Shown here one piece after another: positions 48,497-49,830 of a stretch of DNA of 49,830 bases. A program made the position numbers and the translations under genes. How positions within the stretch are numbered: position 1 is the first letter of the stretch; each line of letters begins with the position of its first letter. Origin of the DNA: an uncultured Enterobacteriaceae bacterium (GTDB lineage: Bacteria; Pseudomonadota; Gammaproteobacteria; Enterobacterales; Enterobacteriaceae); contig CANRKT010000021.1 of the NCBI GenBank assembly GCA_947631255.1, positions 1 through 49,830 on the forward strand, given 5' to 3'. A model generated the notes under the pieces. That model was not told the DNA's origin. It was given only the letters and a program-made list of their open reading frames with translations, and searched no databases.

Positions 48497-49450
48497 TCAG
48501 CTGACTAATCTCCAAAGAGTGAAAGCGACTCCGGGAGCCCAGCCACTATTAGAGACATGTGTCTGTGTGCAAACATAAACATTGTCACGATGAATCACAT
48601 AATCGCCGACATAGTACTGTACGCTATTTGGCGACCATGCTTCAAGATGGTGATGGCCACCGCCCCCTTCACCTTCTCCGCCCCCTTCGCCTTCTCCGCC
48701 CCCTTCACCTTCTCCGCCGCCTTCACCTTCTCCGCCGCCTTCACCTTCTCCGCCCCCTTGGCCGTCAAAATCCAAGTCGAAGGCCTGATAGAATCCCATC
48801 CCGGTATCCGCAATAATCCATACACATAAGAGTACCTGATGACCCGTTCTGGCAGGTAAAACAACACTAAGGTCACTCCATGGGGCCATGGTTTGATCGC
48901 TATAACTCCAAAATGGTGCATATGAATTAAAGTCACTGTAAATCGGTTCCGGCTCAAAAGCAGCACGCGTCAAACGCTCAGTAGGATCCCAGTTCTGCTT
49001 GGTAATATACCAACGGTAGCCACGCGTTTTATGGGCGGCATGGTAAACCCAAGTAGCATAAAAAGTACTTCCACTGGCCACTGAAAGTTTTGGCCATCCC
49101 CCTTTAATGCCCGCTAAACTCGCTAATTCCTGATCTGTATAATTCACAAGGAGACGATTATTAGCTGTCCGCCCGCCACTAATGATCAGTCCATCCTCCG
49201 GAGGTGTGGCGCTTTCTACATCCGAATAAAAGGCCTCTTCGTTTCCTTGTCTGACGAACTGGCCCCCGGTATAGTTAGGGAAATTCTTCCCGCCTTCCAT
49301 TTCATTTGCTGGCCAGCCAGATATAAGTAGTCCTTTAGATATTAAGAAACCGGTACGGGATAAGGGTTTCGTAATATAGCCATGGAAAGGTTGAACGCTT
49401 TGGAATTTATTTCTAGCTTGTAAATTTATATTAATATTTTTTCTGGACAT
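48497..49450 (-). CDS. AA10 lytic polysaccharide monooxygenase with chitin-binding module, no clear signal peptide
   Basis: A 317-residue protein in three parts. Residues 23-230 are an AA10 catalytic domain: HGYITKPLSRTG (His23, first copper ligand), HAAHKTRGYRWYITKQNWDP (second ligand, His140) and GMGFYQAFDLDFDG (axial Phe220). Residues about 231-264 are a pure Gly/Glu linker. Residues 268-317 are a CBM5/12-like chitin-binding module rich in aromatics (AWSPNSVQYYVGDYVIHRDN, SGWAPG, LWRLV). These enzymes cut chitin oxidatively and require His as the first residue after removal of a signal peptide. Here the 22 residues before His23 are polar (MSRKNININLQARNKF), not a Sec signal. It could be released by another route or processed differently. 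Confidence 0.85.
   Translation of the reverse strand: MSRKNININLQARNKFQSVQPFHGYITKPLSRTGFLISKGLLISGWPANEMEGGKNFPNYTGGQFVRQGNEEAFYSDVESATPPEDGLIISGGRTANNRLLVNYTDQELASLAGIKGGWPKLSVASGSTFYATWVYHAAHKTRGYRWYITKQNWDPTERLTRAAFEPEPIYSDFNSYAPFWSYSDQTMAPWSDLSVVLPARTGHQVLLCVWIIADTGMGFYQAFDLDFDGQGGGEGEGGGEGEGGGEGEGGGEGEGGGEGEGGGGHHHLEAWSPNSVQYYVGDYVIHRDNVYVCTQTHVSNSGWAPGVAFTLWRLVS
48661..48750. repeat. Five 18-bp tandem repeats inside the linker of the LPMO gene
   Basis: Five head-to-tail copies of CGCCCCCTTCACCTTCTC with few substitutions, from 48661 to 48750, encode six-residue Gly/Glu units of the linker. As the period is a multiple of three, copy-number changes would alter linker length without shifting the frame. 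Confidence 0.9.
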
Positions 49451-49830
49451 AATAACCTCTTGATATTAATAAAATGAACGATTGATAAACACATTCAAAT
49501 TAAACATGTATTATCTTTTATGATATAAAAATATAAGTTACAAGAGCTGTCACTTATTTTATTAAAGCTGAAATTATAAATGGTGATATATATTAAATAT
49601 TCAATCCCTCAGTCAACAGATGCTTTACATATTAAAATCAACAGTATTTAACAAGATATTAGCGACAGATGAAAAACCTAACCATATATAGAATAGAGTG
49701 ATAATAAACAATATTATTTATAGTTAAAAAATTATCAACAAGGATATAATCATCCTTTATTCATATGAATTGAATAAATTATATTTATAGATAAAGTCAT
49801 GAGAGAACACAGGTAACAATACGAGTATCT
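49451..49830. other. AT-rich region upstream of the LPMO gene
   Basis: About 380 bp of very AT-rich sequence holding the promoter of the LPMO gene. No gene, tRNA or strong repeat is visible. The high AT content would suit silencing by H-NS. Confidence 0.4.

Noticed and set aside
48661..48750. CRISPR-like repeat array
   Set aside because: The units are contiguous 18-mers without spacers and encode a Gly/Glu linker in frame, so they are a coding tandem repeat.

Overview
The window is a chromosomal segment of a member of the Enterobacterales (Gammaproteobacteria). The evidence is a nearly unbroken run of housekeeping genes whose lengths and order match the E. coli segment metA-metH-yjbB-rluF-yjbD-lysC-pgi-ubiCA-plsB-dgkA-lexA-dinF-zur-dusA-qor-dnaB-alr-tyrB-aphA-uvrA-ssb, read here from right to left. 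Several blocks that E. coli carries in between are absent (aceBAK-iclR, pepE, the mal genes, yjbJ, yjbQR), so this is not Escherichia or a close relative. I cannot name the genus from sequence alone; by eye the core has an intermediate GC content.

Positions 1 to about 13700 form a genomic island abutting the 3' end of ssb. At its right edge, on the minus strand, is a tightly overlapping set of three tyrosine-recombinase-like genes followed by a small coiled-coil gene, as in Tn554-like or recombinase-trio elements. Directly behind it comes a visibly AT-rich pair of overlapping reverse transcriptase genes with the layout of the antiphage system DRT type 3 (drt3a/drt3b). Immediately after drt3b lie a promoter-like sequence and about 170 nt of structured intergenic DNA. 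On the transcribed strand this stretch has an ACACAC tract between two short helices and ends in a perfect 14-bp stem; I read it as the cognate non-coding RNA. Further left are a decayed IS3-family transposase, an XRE-type regulator broken by two in-frame stops, and an AbiE-like toxin-antitoxin pair whose promoter is flanked by palindromes. A short imperfect direct repeat next to hairpins at both ends may mark the attachment sites.

Positions 13700-31300 hold replication, repair and cell-wall genes: ssb and uvrA (divergent, SOS box between), a HAD phosphatase next to an unusual PTS permease, aphA, tyrB and alr, dnaB, qor, dusA, zur, and the lexA-dinF operon with two LexA boxes. Positions 31300-43300 hold membrane lipid, quinone, glycolysis and lysine genes: dgkA and plsB (divergent), ubiC-ubiA, pgi, lysC behind a lysine riboswitch, yjbD, rluF and yjbB. 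A non-coding stretch between ubiC and pgi carries a small CRP-linked transcription unit for a 23-residue peptide, resembling dual-function small RNA loci. Positions 43400-48300 hold metH and metA with MetR- and MetJ-type sites.

The right end (48497-49450) is accessory: an AA10 lytic polysaccharide monooxygenase with a Gly/Glu linker encoded by an 18-bp tandem repeat and a C-terminal chitin-binding module, but with no recognisable signal peptide before its copper-binding histidine.
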